A DNA stretch of 64,000 nt from Fragum whitleyi (Eukaryota > Mollusca > Bivalvia > Cardiida > Cardiidae): positions 6,007,686-6,071,685 of the forward strand of contig OX411552.1 of NCBI GenBank assembly GCA_948146395.1, given 5' to 3'. Below the pieces are notes generated by a model, which saw only the letters and a list, made by a program, of their open reading frames with translations, did not search any database and was not told the DNA's origin. Position 1 is the first letter of the stretch. Every line of letters starts with the position of its first letter. Positions 48,955 to 58,884 of this stretch are shown here, piece after piece. A program made the position numbers and the translations under genes.

Positions 48955-49322
48955 AAAAACATCATGAAATTGACAAGTTGAACGATATTGGGCCTATTGT
49001 GAACGAAATTGGGTGAGTGGGATAAGCTAGTTGTAAATGTTATTCAAATGTGGTTAAGCATAATCGAACGAAATTAGGAATTAATTAATCCGTGTACTTT
49101 TCTGATTTTGCGTCTTTACGGACAAATCAAAAATAAGCATCAGCTAATAAATTAATGCAAATATTTGATAGATCTAGATTTGATTTAAACGCTTATCATC
49201 TTAACGAAGCATTTTTTTTTAACAATTTCGGGTTCTTTTTGGGTGATTTGAGCCATGAGCCATTGTTTTTGGATGGTTTTGATCGAGATGAGTGTCAATT
49301 TGACGATGTGGCCAACTGTACA
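48955..49322 (-). mobile_element. family H derivative (duplication copy 2), complete right end
   Basis: Starts ACAGTTAAAAACATCATGAAA and ends 'gtcaatttgacgatgtggcc' + aactgta. It has the same hairpin-less interior as 48252-48540. Confidence 0.7.
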
Positions 49323-49446
49323 ATGCAGTTGATTTGTGGTTTTTTTTCAAAAATTCATGTAATTGTTTTCTTTGTTCGGTGCTCGTATTTTTTTAACCTC
49401 GGGTGTTTTCGGAGAAAACCCGAGGGACAGTTAATCTCATCGGGTT

Positions 49447-49857
49447 ATTGACATTCATCTCAAATCAAAACCATTCAAAATAACTCGCTCCGGGTTCAAA
49501 TCTTTCATTCCAAACATGTACTTCGATCACTCAAATACGCTTCGAAATTGTTCAAAACAGTTTCGATATCATTCAAAATATACAACATTTCAATTACATC
49601 GTCCAAATAATTGCATGCTTTTGTTGGCTGGTGTTGATATTTAAGCGTCTGCTTTTTCCGTAAAGACACAAAATCATAAAAGTGCGCAGATTTATTCAAA
49701 GGGACGTAAAAATTATTGCTTATTTTTCAAATTGGACGAACAAATCTTTTATGTTCTTCCTCCCTTGAGGTTCACTCAAATTCGGTCATCGCACATATTC
49801 AATTTCATGTATTCCAAAATCATTCCGCAATCATTCAACTTGTCATTTTCATGATGA
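49447..49857 (+). mobile_element. family H derivative
   Basis: 'ttgacattcatctcaaatca' at the left and 'cttgtcattttcatgatg' at the right. Interior as in the 48.3/49.0-kb derivatives, inverted ('cgtaaagacacaaaatca'). Confidence 0.65.
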
Positions 49858-49902
49858 AATATTTTGAGTTCCGTAATGTTGTGCAACTATTTCGGTTCGA
49901 CC

Positions 49903-50074
49903 ACAGGTACTGGGCGTGTTGCTCCGACACCTCTTTGAACATATGAGAATCATGTTTTCCATTTTAGGAATCTGTTATATATATTAACATATATATATAT
50001 AACACTTTTTAAATGTAAAATATATGATTCTCATTTGTCCCCAGGGGTATCGGAGCAACGCGCCCAGTACCTGT
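49903..50074. mobile_element. 172-bp foldback with ACAGGTACTGGGCG ends
   Basis: ACAGGTACTGGGCGTGTTGC at the left is matched by the inverse of GCAACGCGCCCAGTACCTGT at the right. The inner arms 'atatgagaatcat' / 'atgattctcat' surround a (TA)n core. Single copy in this window. Confidence 0.8.
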
Positions 50075-50084
50075 TGGTTCAATA

Positions 50085-51096
50085 ACCTACGAGGGTTGAT
50101 CCAGAAATTCGTATAATGGGGTTATGAAACTTTAGGAAAACTGACTATCTAAATATAAATTATACATTCATTTAGTGCAACATCTATGTAATAAATATGG
50201 AAAATTTCGAATGTGTAAGTAAAAAAGCGGCTATATAATGACCTATCTAAGACATAGACCCCGCACATAGGCGGGGGAGCAAGAACGTCAAATGCGACGT
50301 CATTAATAACTCGTTTCCTTAAAGTCTCCGTTTGCTCGCATGCCTTTTTGTTCCGAATAAATTAACTTGCAGAGAGTATCAACATTCCATTTTTGAATTC
50401 GAATTCGTGTCCAATTCTTATATGAATAGTATTTCTTTTGAAGTTGAGACCCAGTTGCAGGGCTTGATGTTTGGAAATAATGTTAATCAATTTCGACGAC
50501 TTCATTCTTTTAAACTCCGTTATACCATTCCTTATCATCTAATAAAGCCCGATCCTCTTTGAATATACGATGTTACCTAAGAATTACTTCTCTTTTTGAC
50601 ATTATAATATTTTCTTTTAAATTATCTTAATTTTTTTGTTGGTATATAACTCATGATCATGACAAAATTCGAAAAATAAACAGAATTCACATTTAAGTGC
50701 TGACGTCAAGTTACTATTCGCTCGAATGGCTAGTCTTTTTAAAATATCCCGTTTCCGTTAAATCTCTTCCCAAAATGTTTAAATTGTGACAATTGAATCC
50801 CAATTTATGTCCTATTTACTGCTGGCTCGAAAATTTTAGATAGAATTTACGAACACTTTCTGAAAAATTGATTTATATAATAGATTTTCATTATTTTTAT
50901 ACGCTCCCCCGCCTTAGCATACACATGTTACTATGGTAACGAAATTCAAGGCCGCCTAATGTGATTTTGCATGAGCTATAACATTTGTGCTCTTCGTAGA
51001 TACCGAATTGCACACATAACAAATTATACACTGAACAAGCAAGAAATGCAAAAGTTATAAGCCCATTATACGAATTTCTGGATCATCCCTCGTATG
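50085..51096 (-). mobile_element. ~1.0-kb TIR element, right member of an inverted pair
   Basis: Ends 'tacgagggttgatccagaaa' + 'ttcgtataatggg' and the inverse 'cccattatacgaatttctgg' + 'atcatccctcgta', a ~33-bp TIR. The interior matches 46485-47568 in reverse. TIRs starting TACGAGGG-TGATC recall mariner-like elements, but no DDE/D frame is visible. Confidence 0.7.
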
Positions 51097-51154
51097 AGCT
51101 CTTAAAAGACGGTCCTTTTTCCTAAGACCGGCCACGTTTTTATCTGGATAAACA

Positions 51155-51340
51155 GGGGTCAGTTTCATCAAAACATTTAGGACATATTTTTGTCTTACCT
51201 ATGACTTTCGATTCAGTAACAACAACAATCACTTAACATATGTATTGATAGATTGGTGATACATGATTTTTGAACTAAATATGTAGTAAGTCATAGGTAA
51301 GACAAAAATACGTCTTAACTGTTTTGATGAAACAGGCCCC
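51155..51340. mobile_element. family G-like MITE (186 bp)
   Basis: Ends 'ggggtcagtttcatcaaaac' and the inverse of 'gttttgatgaaacaggcccc'. Inner arms 'tttttgtcttacctatgact' / 'catagg' + 'taagacaaaaat'. Shares GGGGCC-like termini with 36229 and 61014 but has a different body. Confidence 0.75.
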
Positions 51341-51381
51341 TGGTTGATTCCATTATTCATGAGAGCATTATTTTCCGGTTT

Positions 51382-51532
51382 TTAAGTAAGTGGACCCGTA
51401 AAAGTTCCACAACGTTTCGGAAGTAATGACTTTTTACAGTGTTAACCGAGAATTTCTAATGATTTCCATTAACATTGTGAAAGATTATGTGTTCAGAAAT
51501 GTTGCGGAACAATAACGGTTCCACTTCCTCAA
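51382..51532. mobile_element. family T foldback, degraded
   Basis: 'taagtaagtggacccgtaaa' at the left, 'aataacggttccacttcctc' at the right, interior 'gtgttaaccgagaatttcta'. Confidence 0.75.
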
Positions 51533-51630
51533 AGAACTAATTACACCGTTTGGATTAAGTAGCCGATCAGCCATTAGCTTCACGGATACTCGGCCTTATT
51601 AGAAATATTAATCACAATCTGCGATTTTTG

Positions 51631-51800
51631 GCCTGGCAGGGCGGAGCCCAATTTTCGGGTAGATCATTTAAAACTTTAGGTAAATCAACATTTCATATTT
51701 ACCCAATTCTATAGAAAGCCGTCATAGATAACTCGAAACGTTAAATCGTATATCGGTAACAAAACCCTCGTAACTTCAGCTTGAATAAGTATTTACAGTT
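51631..51800 (-). mobile_element. partial copy of the 16065-16421 TIR element
   Basis: 'cctggcagggcggagccc' at the left end, then 'gataactcgaaacgttaaat' and 'ccctcgtaacttcagcttga', the inverse of 16265-16415. One half of the element is missing. Confidence 0.65.
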
Positions 51801-52142
51801 TATTCAAGCTTAAGCTCCGTCGTTTGAGTCGCCCACCCACAAAAATGACGGAATTTGTTGGTCAAAAGTCATCTCCTTAAGGAAAGAAGTTTTGATAATG
51901 TTTAAAAGATATCAAATTTAATGTTACCAATAAAATTAAGGCTTAAGAAATCTTTAATCAAAATTAAGATTTGAAAAGTCACAATATAATCGGTCACAAT
52001 GTGTAGGTCAATCTACAAAGATTTTCCGTAAGTTTCAAGTCATAAACCTTTTTTTTTTCAAACTTCAAATATTGTGCCACTTGTTATCTGATGATCTGTG
52101 TAAGTATTCGAGGCCTGGCTCATGTGGCTACTGATCTATCAT
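51790..52142 (-). other. 3' flank of GT11 copy C, shared with copy D
   Basis: Homologous to 60770-61000 plus 61262-61385 downstream of copy D (for example 'cgtaagtttcaagtcataaa' against 'ctgaagtttcatgtcacaaa'). It probably includes the 3' UTR. The D side carries two extra insertions. Confidence 0.65.
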
Positions 52143-53252
52143 TTACATTCCGATCCAGTGATCTGGATAATAGTCTTCCTTTTCATAACCTTTCATTAAT
52201 CGCGAATAAGGAAATGGGTACATCTTATTATAGATAACCACGCCCGTTTCATTAAGCCACGCCCCCATCCAGCCGAACGATCCAGAAGTCACTATGTTAT
52301 GATCACATTGCGTCAATAAACATAAATCTCTCCCAATGTCCCTTTTGAACGGGGAAATGTAAATATTATCTCCCTTTATATGCTCTTCACACCAGGGTTT
52401 GTCGTCGCTCACTACAATCAAGGAGAAAACGGAAGGTTTCAAATAATTTTCCATATAACCTATTGACCTGTTTATAAAGTCAATACCGGCAGACACGTGA
52501 CCTGTAAAACGAAATGAATTTTTTGCCATGTCACCGCGACGAACGTGTATACATACTTTTGGCTTGTCTTTCGGAATCTCCCTGTCAATATAATTGCGAA
52601 CATCCTGTAATATTTCTCTTTTGAAACGGAATGAAGATCTCACCAAATCTGCCTGGTTCTGGAAATACCGATAACTCTGTCTGGCACCTAGCAAGGTCCA
52701 ATTAAAGTTCGGATTTACTTTCAATGTTATGTTTGGGTCATATTTCATCCATCCGGGCTCCAATACGTTTTTGAAAGATTCTGTTTTGTTGAATTTTTCG
52801 ATATGTGGAAGATCGAATATGTAATCAATACTCAATATTGTGGGTGTTCTTACAGGTTTGTAGCACGTTAACTCTGAGATCGCCAATAAAGAAGCAAGGT
52901 GAAATAAGTGATTTCCGGTCCTGCCTGTAAAGCCAACTGTCATCAGATGACGATTCCGGAAGTCGTCTGAGCAATTACGAGGAATTGCGGGAAGCATCGC
53001 AATGATAGATTTTCTACGAAGCGCCGACACTCCCGATAGAGAGCGTTTCAAATGATTTACTTGTAAATGTTTCTTTGTTTCGCCTTCGGTATTAAAATTA
53101 ATAATTTCTATGAAAGGCTTCTTTAAGCTAAACTGTTTATTAAATCCTATCTTTGAAATTGCTTCGTGATTGATCATAAAAGTTATGATCCCGAAAGCAA
53201 AAACTGTAAATAGACTGATGTGACAGGCTCGAAGACTTCGACGGTGCTGCGT
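52143..53252 (-). CDS. GT11 alpha-1,2-fucosyltransferase-like protein, copy C (main exon)
   Basis: Predicted Golgi type II alpha-1,2-fucosyltransferase using GDP-fucose. The exon is taken from the splice acceptor (CTTCATTTCAG before 53252) to the stop at 52143, 369 codons. The first in-frame ATG is at 53177 but leaves out the membrane anchor (HISLFTVFAFGIITF), which is encoded between acceptor and ATG; the start codon therefore lies in an unseen upstream exon joined in phase 0. Numbered from that ATG: GRTGN 85-89, HVRRGD 211-216, SDDKPWC 257-263, LLTQCDHNIV 288-296, SGSFGWMGAWLN 298-309, C-terminus YYPDHWIGM. All family motifs are intact. By eye it is about 85% identical to copy D. Confidence 0.92.
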   Translation of the reverse strand, partial: TQHRRSLRACHISLFTVFAFGIITFMINHEAISKIGFNKQFSLKKPFIEIINFNTEGETKKHLQVNHLKRSLSGVSALRRKSIIAMLPAIPRNCSDDFRNRHLMTVGFTGRTGNHLFHLASLLAISELTCYKPVRTPTILSIDYIFDLPHIEKFNKTESFKNVLEPGWMKYDPNITLKVNPNFNWTLLGARQSYRYFQNQADLVRSSFRFKREILQDVRNYIDREIPKDKPKVCIHVRRGDMAKNSFRFTGHVSAGIDFINRSIGYMENYLKPSVFSLIVVSDDKPWCEEHIKGDNIYISPFKRDIGRDLCLLTQCDHNIVTSGSFGWMGAWLNETGVVIYNKMYPFPYSRLMKGYEKEDYYPDHWIGM

Positions 53253-53804
53253 CTGAAATGAAGAAGAACGTAGGTTATAATTGTTAATTCAGTGTTAGAT
53301 AGATCTATATTTCATTGGGTGAACAACGGAAGCTTTATTTTCACTCATGGCTTCGCCTTTTGTTATTGTTGTTACCCAATCTAATTTATATGGATCTTAC
53401 TCGAAAAAATAAATGATTATTATATTTCCGCAATGCAAAAATGAAACTTAATGTGAAAGGTTGGACAGATTTTCTCAAAGCACGTCATTTTGCACGTGAT
53501 TGATATGTAACATTCGTGACGGCCTCTCTTTTAGGGCTCCGCTTAGATAACGTCAGATAGGGTGAAATGAACAAATGAATGGAAGCAGGGTTTATACTTT
53601 TGATAATATCACTGGTAAGGAGGTGAGTTTATTGATCATCTACCACAATTCCTCGGTAATCCACCGAAAAGCAATAAAGAAGAACATGCATTCTCATAAT
53701 TGATAGGTTGTTCCGATATTCACAACCGAATACGAGCATACTAAGGTCTAAAGTCAGGACTTTCGGTGCTTTGACAAACTCTTATTAATATATTTCGACA
53801 TCAA
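53253..53804. other. probable intron/upstream region of copy C
   Basis: 53472-53575 ('cacgtcattttgcacgtg' ... 'agatagggtgaaatgaac') resembles 12027-12127, an unnamed dispersed repeat. A first exon was not identified. Confidence 0.4.
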
Positions 53805-53963
53805 AGGGTTGATAATCGCAGACCTATGCGAGATAGCAGCTGGTGGCAAGGAAAGGATGTGATTGTTGGAATGGTGAGAGAAATACCAGGAATCAATTGA
53901 TAGGTGCTCCGCGATATAACTGACAAAATGTTGAAATCGGCGTAAAACTCCATTCAATCAATA
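53805..53963 (+). mobile_element. SINE, 5'-truncated
   Basis: Starts within the middle domain ('gggttgataatcgcagacct') and ends 'gtaaaactccattcaatcaa'. The tRNA head is missing. Confidence 0.85.
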
Positions 53964-55417
53964 ATCTTTTTCGCGCACACCCACATGTTTCGAGCCTTAC
54001 GAAAAGTAGAATGAAAGAAAGTTGTTGTAAATGATGAAAAAACTTGAATTGAGCATATTTAAACATTATATAAATTATGGTCACGATGAAATTCGCAACA
54101 ACTTACAAATGCAATGTATCACCATATGCGTATCTAGGACTTTGAAATAAATACGCACTCAAAGGGCGACAACCAAAGAATATAAAGGGTAAAGGCATTA
54201 TGTGAACTGTGACAAAAGATGAATGCCCTCCGTTCGCTCCATTGTTATGATTTATAAGCTGTAGTTTCGATGTTCTGATCATTCATCAACGATTTTTACA
54301 ACAGATACTTATTCCTTTTACATACTTGCGTAAATTGCGCAATGGGATTTACGCCCTTGTATCACTAGCCCAATGATTTAAATAAATACACAATGTTATG
54401 CAGTCGCCTTTTTAAAGAGGACGGAGGATTTTACAAGCATCCTTATTTTTCCGTCACAGGAAGTTCTTATTCCTTGAAATTGAGATCCAAATTGCTTTTT
54501 AAAAACATCCGTTCACTTAAAAGATGGCAGCTCCAGTATACTGTAGCGATATCAAAGGATGGAATCAAGGGAGGCAACCACCATTGTTCACTTTCATGAC
54601 AAAAAGTTGAATCTATCTTTCATTTCTAACTTCTCTCCTGTTTTGACAAGATGACTTTGGAGTTTCAATAGCCTACTTTAGTGTGGATATAAGCACATTT
54701 GAGTATCTATTAGCGCATTTATGTATTTCAACTTGAAACATGATATCAAGTGACAGAAAAGGGGAGGTAATCAGCGAACTTTAAACTTCAATACTTTCCT
54801 TATTTTCTCAATCGATTTTGATAAAATAAAACAGCAAATGTCTTCATAGACCTAATAGATACAATCAAACCAGATTATCTTGTTGACTTTACAATATTAA
54901 TTTTTCTCTTATATCGCTATATACAGTGATATGATTTTATAATTTGCTTTGAATTTCCAAATCCAAATGCATGTGGTTTGTCACAGAAATATTGCCTTTG
55001 ATTTCAAACAAACATACATTTGTTTACTATATAAACCTCTTCATCTCTTTGATGAACGGATCGAATTTTTGTTCATGCTAATGATAAATTACGGTATTTA
55101 GTTTCCATATATTCATCGAATTTATACAAAAACTTTTACTCACAGATATCCTCATTTTATAATTTCTTCATTTCACCATGCACGTGTCAAACTGTGTTTT
55201 CATTTTACGAGAAATTGTCTCGTGCCAAGCTTTAAACCGCTATTGTATTCCCGTGACTGCACGTGATTATGATTATAATGTCATAAATTCACCTGCTTTT
55301 TGGCAACAGCCCTGCGTCTAGGATAACAAATCAGTACGATCTGTTTACACCCCGCTTTGAACGCATGTACACGTGCAAAACGAAATATAATTTGCAGCAA
55401 TTTTCTTTACTTCCGAA
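53964..55417. other. no gene; one family P-like core near 55350
   Basis: 'ccctgcgtctaggataacaa' (55310) and 'ccccgctttgaacgc' + 'atgtacacgtgcaaaacg' (55352-55384) look like half of a family P element. The rest is AT-rich without supported frames. Confidence 0.45.
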
Positions 55418-55452
55418 GCGTTACGGAACTATTACGGGTTCACTACCTTAAC
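55410..55452. mobile_element. family T, right half only
   Basis: 'ttccgaagcgttacggaact' then 'attacgggttcactacctta', the right arm of the foldback without the left arm. Confidence 0.7.
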
Positions 55453-55514
55453 ATAAACATCTAGATAAAATGAATGAGCAGATAATATCATTCGCAATAA
55501 ATATGAACTTGGTT

Positions 55515-55890
55515 TTTATTTGAAAGGTGCTAAATACCGCTTTTAACCATTCTTTAATGATATCGCGATGGCTAGAACACCTAATGATGGATTCCCGTTT
55601 TTCTCGCACCAATACAACCATTTTATATATTCCTAGCTTCCAAACTTGCATGAACTTCTATCCAACTTAAGGTAGTGGACCCATAATAGTTCCGCAACAT
55701 TTCTAACCATATATTCTTTCACAATGTTAATCAAGTTCTCCCATTGAAAATCATTAGGATACCTCGGTTACCACTTTTAAAGTTCAGACTTCTGGGACAT
55801 TGCAAAACTATTACGGGCCCACTACCTTCAGATTGACTAGGTGAAAGACAAATACCTGAAAGGATATGTGCCCGTCAAGCGAGAATGGAC
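55515..55890 (-). mobile_element. SINE interrupted by a family T insertion
   Basis: SINE sequence runs from 'aaataccgcttttaaccatt' to 'gaacttctatccaac' (55665) and resumes after the insertion with 'ggtgaaagacaaatacct' and 'gaaaggatatgtgccc' (55842-55888), in register with intact SINEs. The tRNA head is missing. Confidence 0.75.
55667..55828. mobile_element. family T foldback inserted in a SINE
   Basis: TTAAGGTAGTGGACCCATAA at the left, inverse-like 'ctattacgggcccactacct' at the right. It sits inside the SINE at 55515-55890, so it is younger than that SINE. Confidence 0.85.
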
Positions 55891-55997
55891 ATCTAGGAAC
55901 TCCGTTAAACAAATATTTGAAAATAGATTGGACCCAGAATAGGTCTAACAGAGGTCGCAATTCGAAAATTCTTTCACGAGAGGTAGAATGATTATTC

Positions 55998-56162
55998 TTA
56001 AGGTAGTGGACTCGTTATAGTTTCGCAACATTTCGGAACATATGATCTTTCACAATGTTGACCGAGGTTTCCTAATGAAAATCATTAGGAAACCTCGGGT
56101 AACACTGTTTAAGTTCATTATTTTTGTAACATTGCGAAACTATTACGGGTCCACTACCTTAA
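55998..56162. mobile_element. family T foldback, complete
   Basis: TTAAGGTAGTGGACTCGTTA ... 'ctattacgggtccactacct' + taa. The central palindrome 'ggtttcctaatg' / 'cattaggaaacc' is perfect. One of the best preserved copies. Confidence 0.88.
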
Positions 56163-56285
56163 ATCAGACAATTAGCTAAGTGCGAAAAATTCAGACTCCA
56201 GTCAGTCTGCACAATCCGCGCAGTCTGACTATGGTCTAAACTTTACGCACTTTACACCAGATGGTCCTCTTTCGTGTGACGGGTC

Positions 56286-56565
56286 ACATATGTTCTGCCG
56301 CCGGGGATCGAACTCATAACACCCATGGTTGGAGATTGGGCGTCTACCAGCAGCTTAGGAAAGTTTTGTTTGTGTTAATTGGGTTTTACTCCGCTTTCCA
56401 CAATCTTTAAGTTATATCGTGGCGTCTGGAGCACCAAACAATCGATTCTTGGTAATATCCGCCCATAAGTGAGAGACAAATGTCAGAATGTTCCGCCTTT
56501 GGAGATATTACCCATGCCACCCCATGATTGGAGGTTGAGCGTCTACCATCTTTTGAAAAAAAAGG
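56286..56565 (-). mobile_element. two decayed SINE pieces
   Basis: 56286-56362 is a tRNA-like head ('gccgccggggatcgaactca'). 56373-56565 is a separate degenerate SINE with tail, internal deletion and a weak head ('cctttggagatattaccca'). Both in reverse orientation. Confidence 0.6.
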
Positions 56566-56584
56566 CTCTGGGAAGATGCGCAGG

Positions 56585-56800
56585 TACAGTTAAAAACATC
56601 GTGAAATTGACAAGTTGAATGATATCGGTATAATTTAAGAACAAAATTGAACGAGTGAGAGGGGCAAGTTTTGGTTGGTTTTCAGGGGAGGTTAATATTT
56701 ATGGCTAATTAGCGATAATTCTTTACCCCTTTTAATATAAACTACGTACTTTTCTGATTTTGTCTTTACGGAAAAGTCTGACGCTTAAAATCAACATCAG
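56585..56800 (-). mobile_element. family H derivative, partial, without family P insertion
   Basis: 'gcgcaggtacagttaaaaac' continues into 'atcgtgaaattgacaag'. The sequence directly before it matches the linker at 48.1 and 48.8 kb, where a family P palindrome is inserted. Confidence 0.65.
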
Positions 56801-56814
56801 CCATTAATTTGTTT

Positions 56815-57042
56815 TGTTTAAATTGGGTTGTTGCACACCGCTTTCATCAATCTTTCAGTTATATCTCGGCGGTTGGAGCACATAAGAAAAGATTCATGGT
56901 ATTTCTCATACCAATACTACCATTGCACCCTTTCCTAGCCTCTAGAGCTGCTACATAGGTCTACGATTATCGACCAATTGGTGAGAGACATATACTCGGA
57001 AAGAATGAGTGCCGCCGTCGGGAATCGAACCCGGGACCTCTT
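56815..57042 (-). mobile_element. SINE with partial head
   Basis: Tail 'attgggttgttgcacaccgc', complete middle, then 'gccgccgtcgggaatcgaac' (inverse B box). It breaks off inside the tRNA-like head at 'gacctcttgtg'. Confidence 0.8.
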
Positions 57043-57074
57043 GTGAAAATAAAGGCTTTGATAAGTTGCGCAGG

Positions 57075-57485
57075 TACAGTTGGGAACATTGTGAAATTAA
57101 CGAGTTGAATGTTTTTTTGGAATGAATTGAGAACAAAATTGAATGAGTGGGATAAGCAAGTTTTGAATGATTTTCAATGGAAGTTAGAAGTAATCGATAA
57201 CTTCGTGCATTTCCTTCTATGTGCTTTTTTGATTTTGTGTCTTTACAGACAAATCTAAAAATCTAAAAAACAAACAAACACCAATTAATAAAGTGATGCA
57301 AATATTTGTTCCAATTATTTAAAATGATGACCATTTAGAGCGATTTCGAAACGTATTTGAACAATTTTCGGACCATTTTGAGACATTGGAGAGGGTGTTT
57401 GGAATGAATGATTTGGGTGCTGAGCGAGTGATTTTGAATGGTTTTGATCGAGATAAGTGTCAATTTCACGATGTGCTTAACTGTA
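57075..57485 (-). mobile_element. family H derivative, complete
   Basis: Starts 'cagttgggaacattgtgaaa' and ends 'atttcacgatgtgcttaact' + gta. Same hairpin-less interior as the 48-49-kb copies. Confidence 0.75.
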
Positions 57486-57675
57486 CAGTGCAGCTGACAG
57501 GGGTCTTAATTTTCAAAAATACATGTTCATGTAATTGGTTGCTTTGTTCGGGGCTCGTGCCTTTTTCCTCTACTGATTTCGCAGAAAACCCGAGGTATTG
57601 ACATAGCCCTGATGTCGTCTTCGTTGACGTCGTTATCATTGTCGTCGTCGTGCAGAAACTTTGACATTTTGTAAT

Positions 57676-58115
57676 ACAGTTAACAACATCATGAAATTGG
57701 CATTCATCTCGATCAAAACCATTCCAAATCACTCGCTCAGCGCTACATTCATTCATTCCAAACACTCACTCAAACCTTTCAAAAACGCCCCAAACCCACT
57801 GAAAAAGATAGAATCAACAACATTGTCCAAAATAAATAAAGCTAGAAAAAATCGCGATTTTACTGACTTATTTCAAAATGTAATCGTCGGATGGGTTCTT
57901 GAACAAATAGGAAGCTATCTATAGAAATTGTATGCATATTCTATAAAAGGGGGGTAATGAATATCGCTTATTTTGTTCAACCTGAACAAAATAAGCGATA
58001 TTGAATTACCTCCCCTTAAATTCACTCAAAACTCGCTCCACAAACTCATTCAATTTCATTCCAAAACCATTCCAAAATCATTCATATTGACAATTTCACG
58101 ATGATCTTAACTGTA
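57676..58115 (+). mobile_element. family H element, best complete copy
   Basis: Left end ACAGTTAACAACATCATGAA, right end 'caatttcacgatgatcttaa' + ctgt. The central hairpin around 57950-58010 ('aatatcgcttattttgttca' with its inverse) is nearly perfect. The left and right thirds carry many spaced CATTC/CACTC words that also pair across the element. 440 bp, no frame, no obvious superfamily. Confidence 0.88.
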
Positions 58116-58200
58116 TCTGGTTCTACTAAAGGAATTCAATTGAAACTTGGCATATAAGTTTACTGTCAACAGTTACTATCACGGGGGATAACCTTTAATT

Positions 58201-58379
58201 ATAGAATAACAAATTTTTACCGTTGTTTATTGAAAATTTAACCACGCTTCTGAGTTCTAAGGCTCAATAAATAATCCACGAGAGCTTTAGCTCGAGTGGA
58301 TTATTCTTGAGCCTTAGAACTCAGAAGCGTGGTTAAATTTTCAGTAAATAACGGTAAGAATTTGTTATTATAATTCTAT
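58201..58379. repeat. 178-bp near-perfect foldback
   Basis: The left arm ('atagaataacaaattttta' ... 'cgcttctgagttctaaggct') and right arm ('agccttagaactcagaagcg' ... 'ttctat') pair almost fully around 'agagctttagctcg'. Single copy in this window. Confidence 0.88.
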
Positions 58380-58738
58380 CATAGCTAAATTTTCACTATT
58401 CCATGGGAAATAAATGCGAAGATACCAAGTCTACAACAACTGCGGATTAGTTTCATTCGATAATGCAAGCTATTCTTTTTCACCAAAGTAAGCGACGGTA
58501 AGCAATAATAAGCTCTCGATTCTTTTAAATTTGACCCTAAATTTAAATAAGAAAAACGAACAAAATTACAAACATAATTATTCTTAATTCGTTTTTGTTA
58601 ATATTAGCATACAAACATATGCATCTATCACGCTATCTTCAATCCAAAATTTCAAGTGGGCCAGGGTTTTATTTTTCACCCATCAAGTTAACTTCAGTGG
58701 GGGCGTAGGTAAGGGGCAGGATAAAGCCTAAATGCTAA

Positions 58739-58851
58739 CGGCTAAGAACCTCAAATGCCTGCATGAGAAAGAGTATTTAACAATCAAATAATGCACACGG
58801 CTAAGAACCTCAAATGCCTACATGAGAAAGAGTATTTAACAATCAAATAAA
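58739..58851. repeat. 59-bp period tandem duplication
   Basis: 'cggctaagaacctcaaatgc' plus ~33 bp occurs at 58739 and 58798, differing by about one base over 53 bp. Confidence 0.9.
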
Positions 58852-58884
58852 CTATCAAACGAACTTAACATACCTTATGAATTA

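Larger units (their letters stand above)
47830..49260. repeat. ~700-bp tandem duplication (two units)
   Basis: The unit order is degenerate SINE, linker ('gctttggaaag' ... 'aaaaggcactgataagatg'), family P palindrome, family H half. It occurs at about 47830-48530 and again at 48540-49260. The anchor 'gatcaaaccaatgaca' lies at 48001 and 48700, a period of 699 bp. Related but P-less units occur at 56.37-57.5 kb. Confidence 0.85.

Noticed and set aside
46944..50562. Relic transposase coded by 46944-47156 (minus) and 50332-50562 (plus)
   Set aside because: The two frames align loosely because the DNA elements are homologous, but I see no catalytic motif and both are short; left as an open possibility under the elements.
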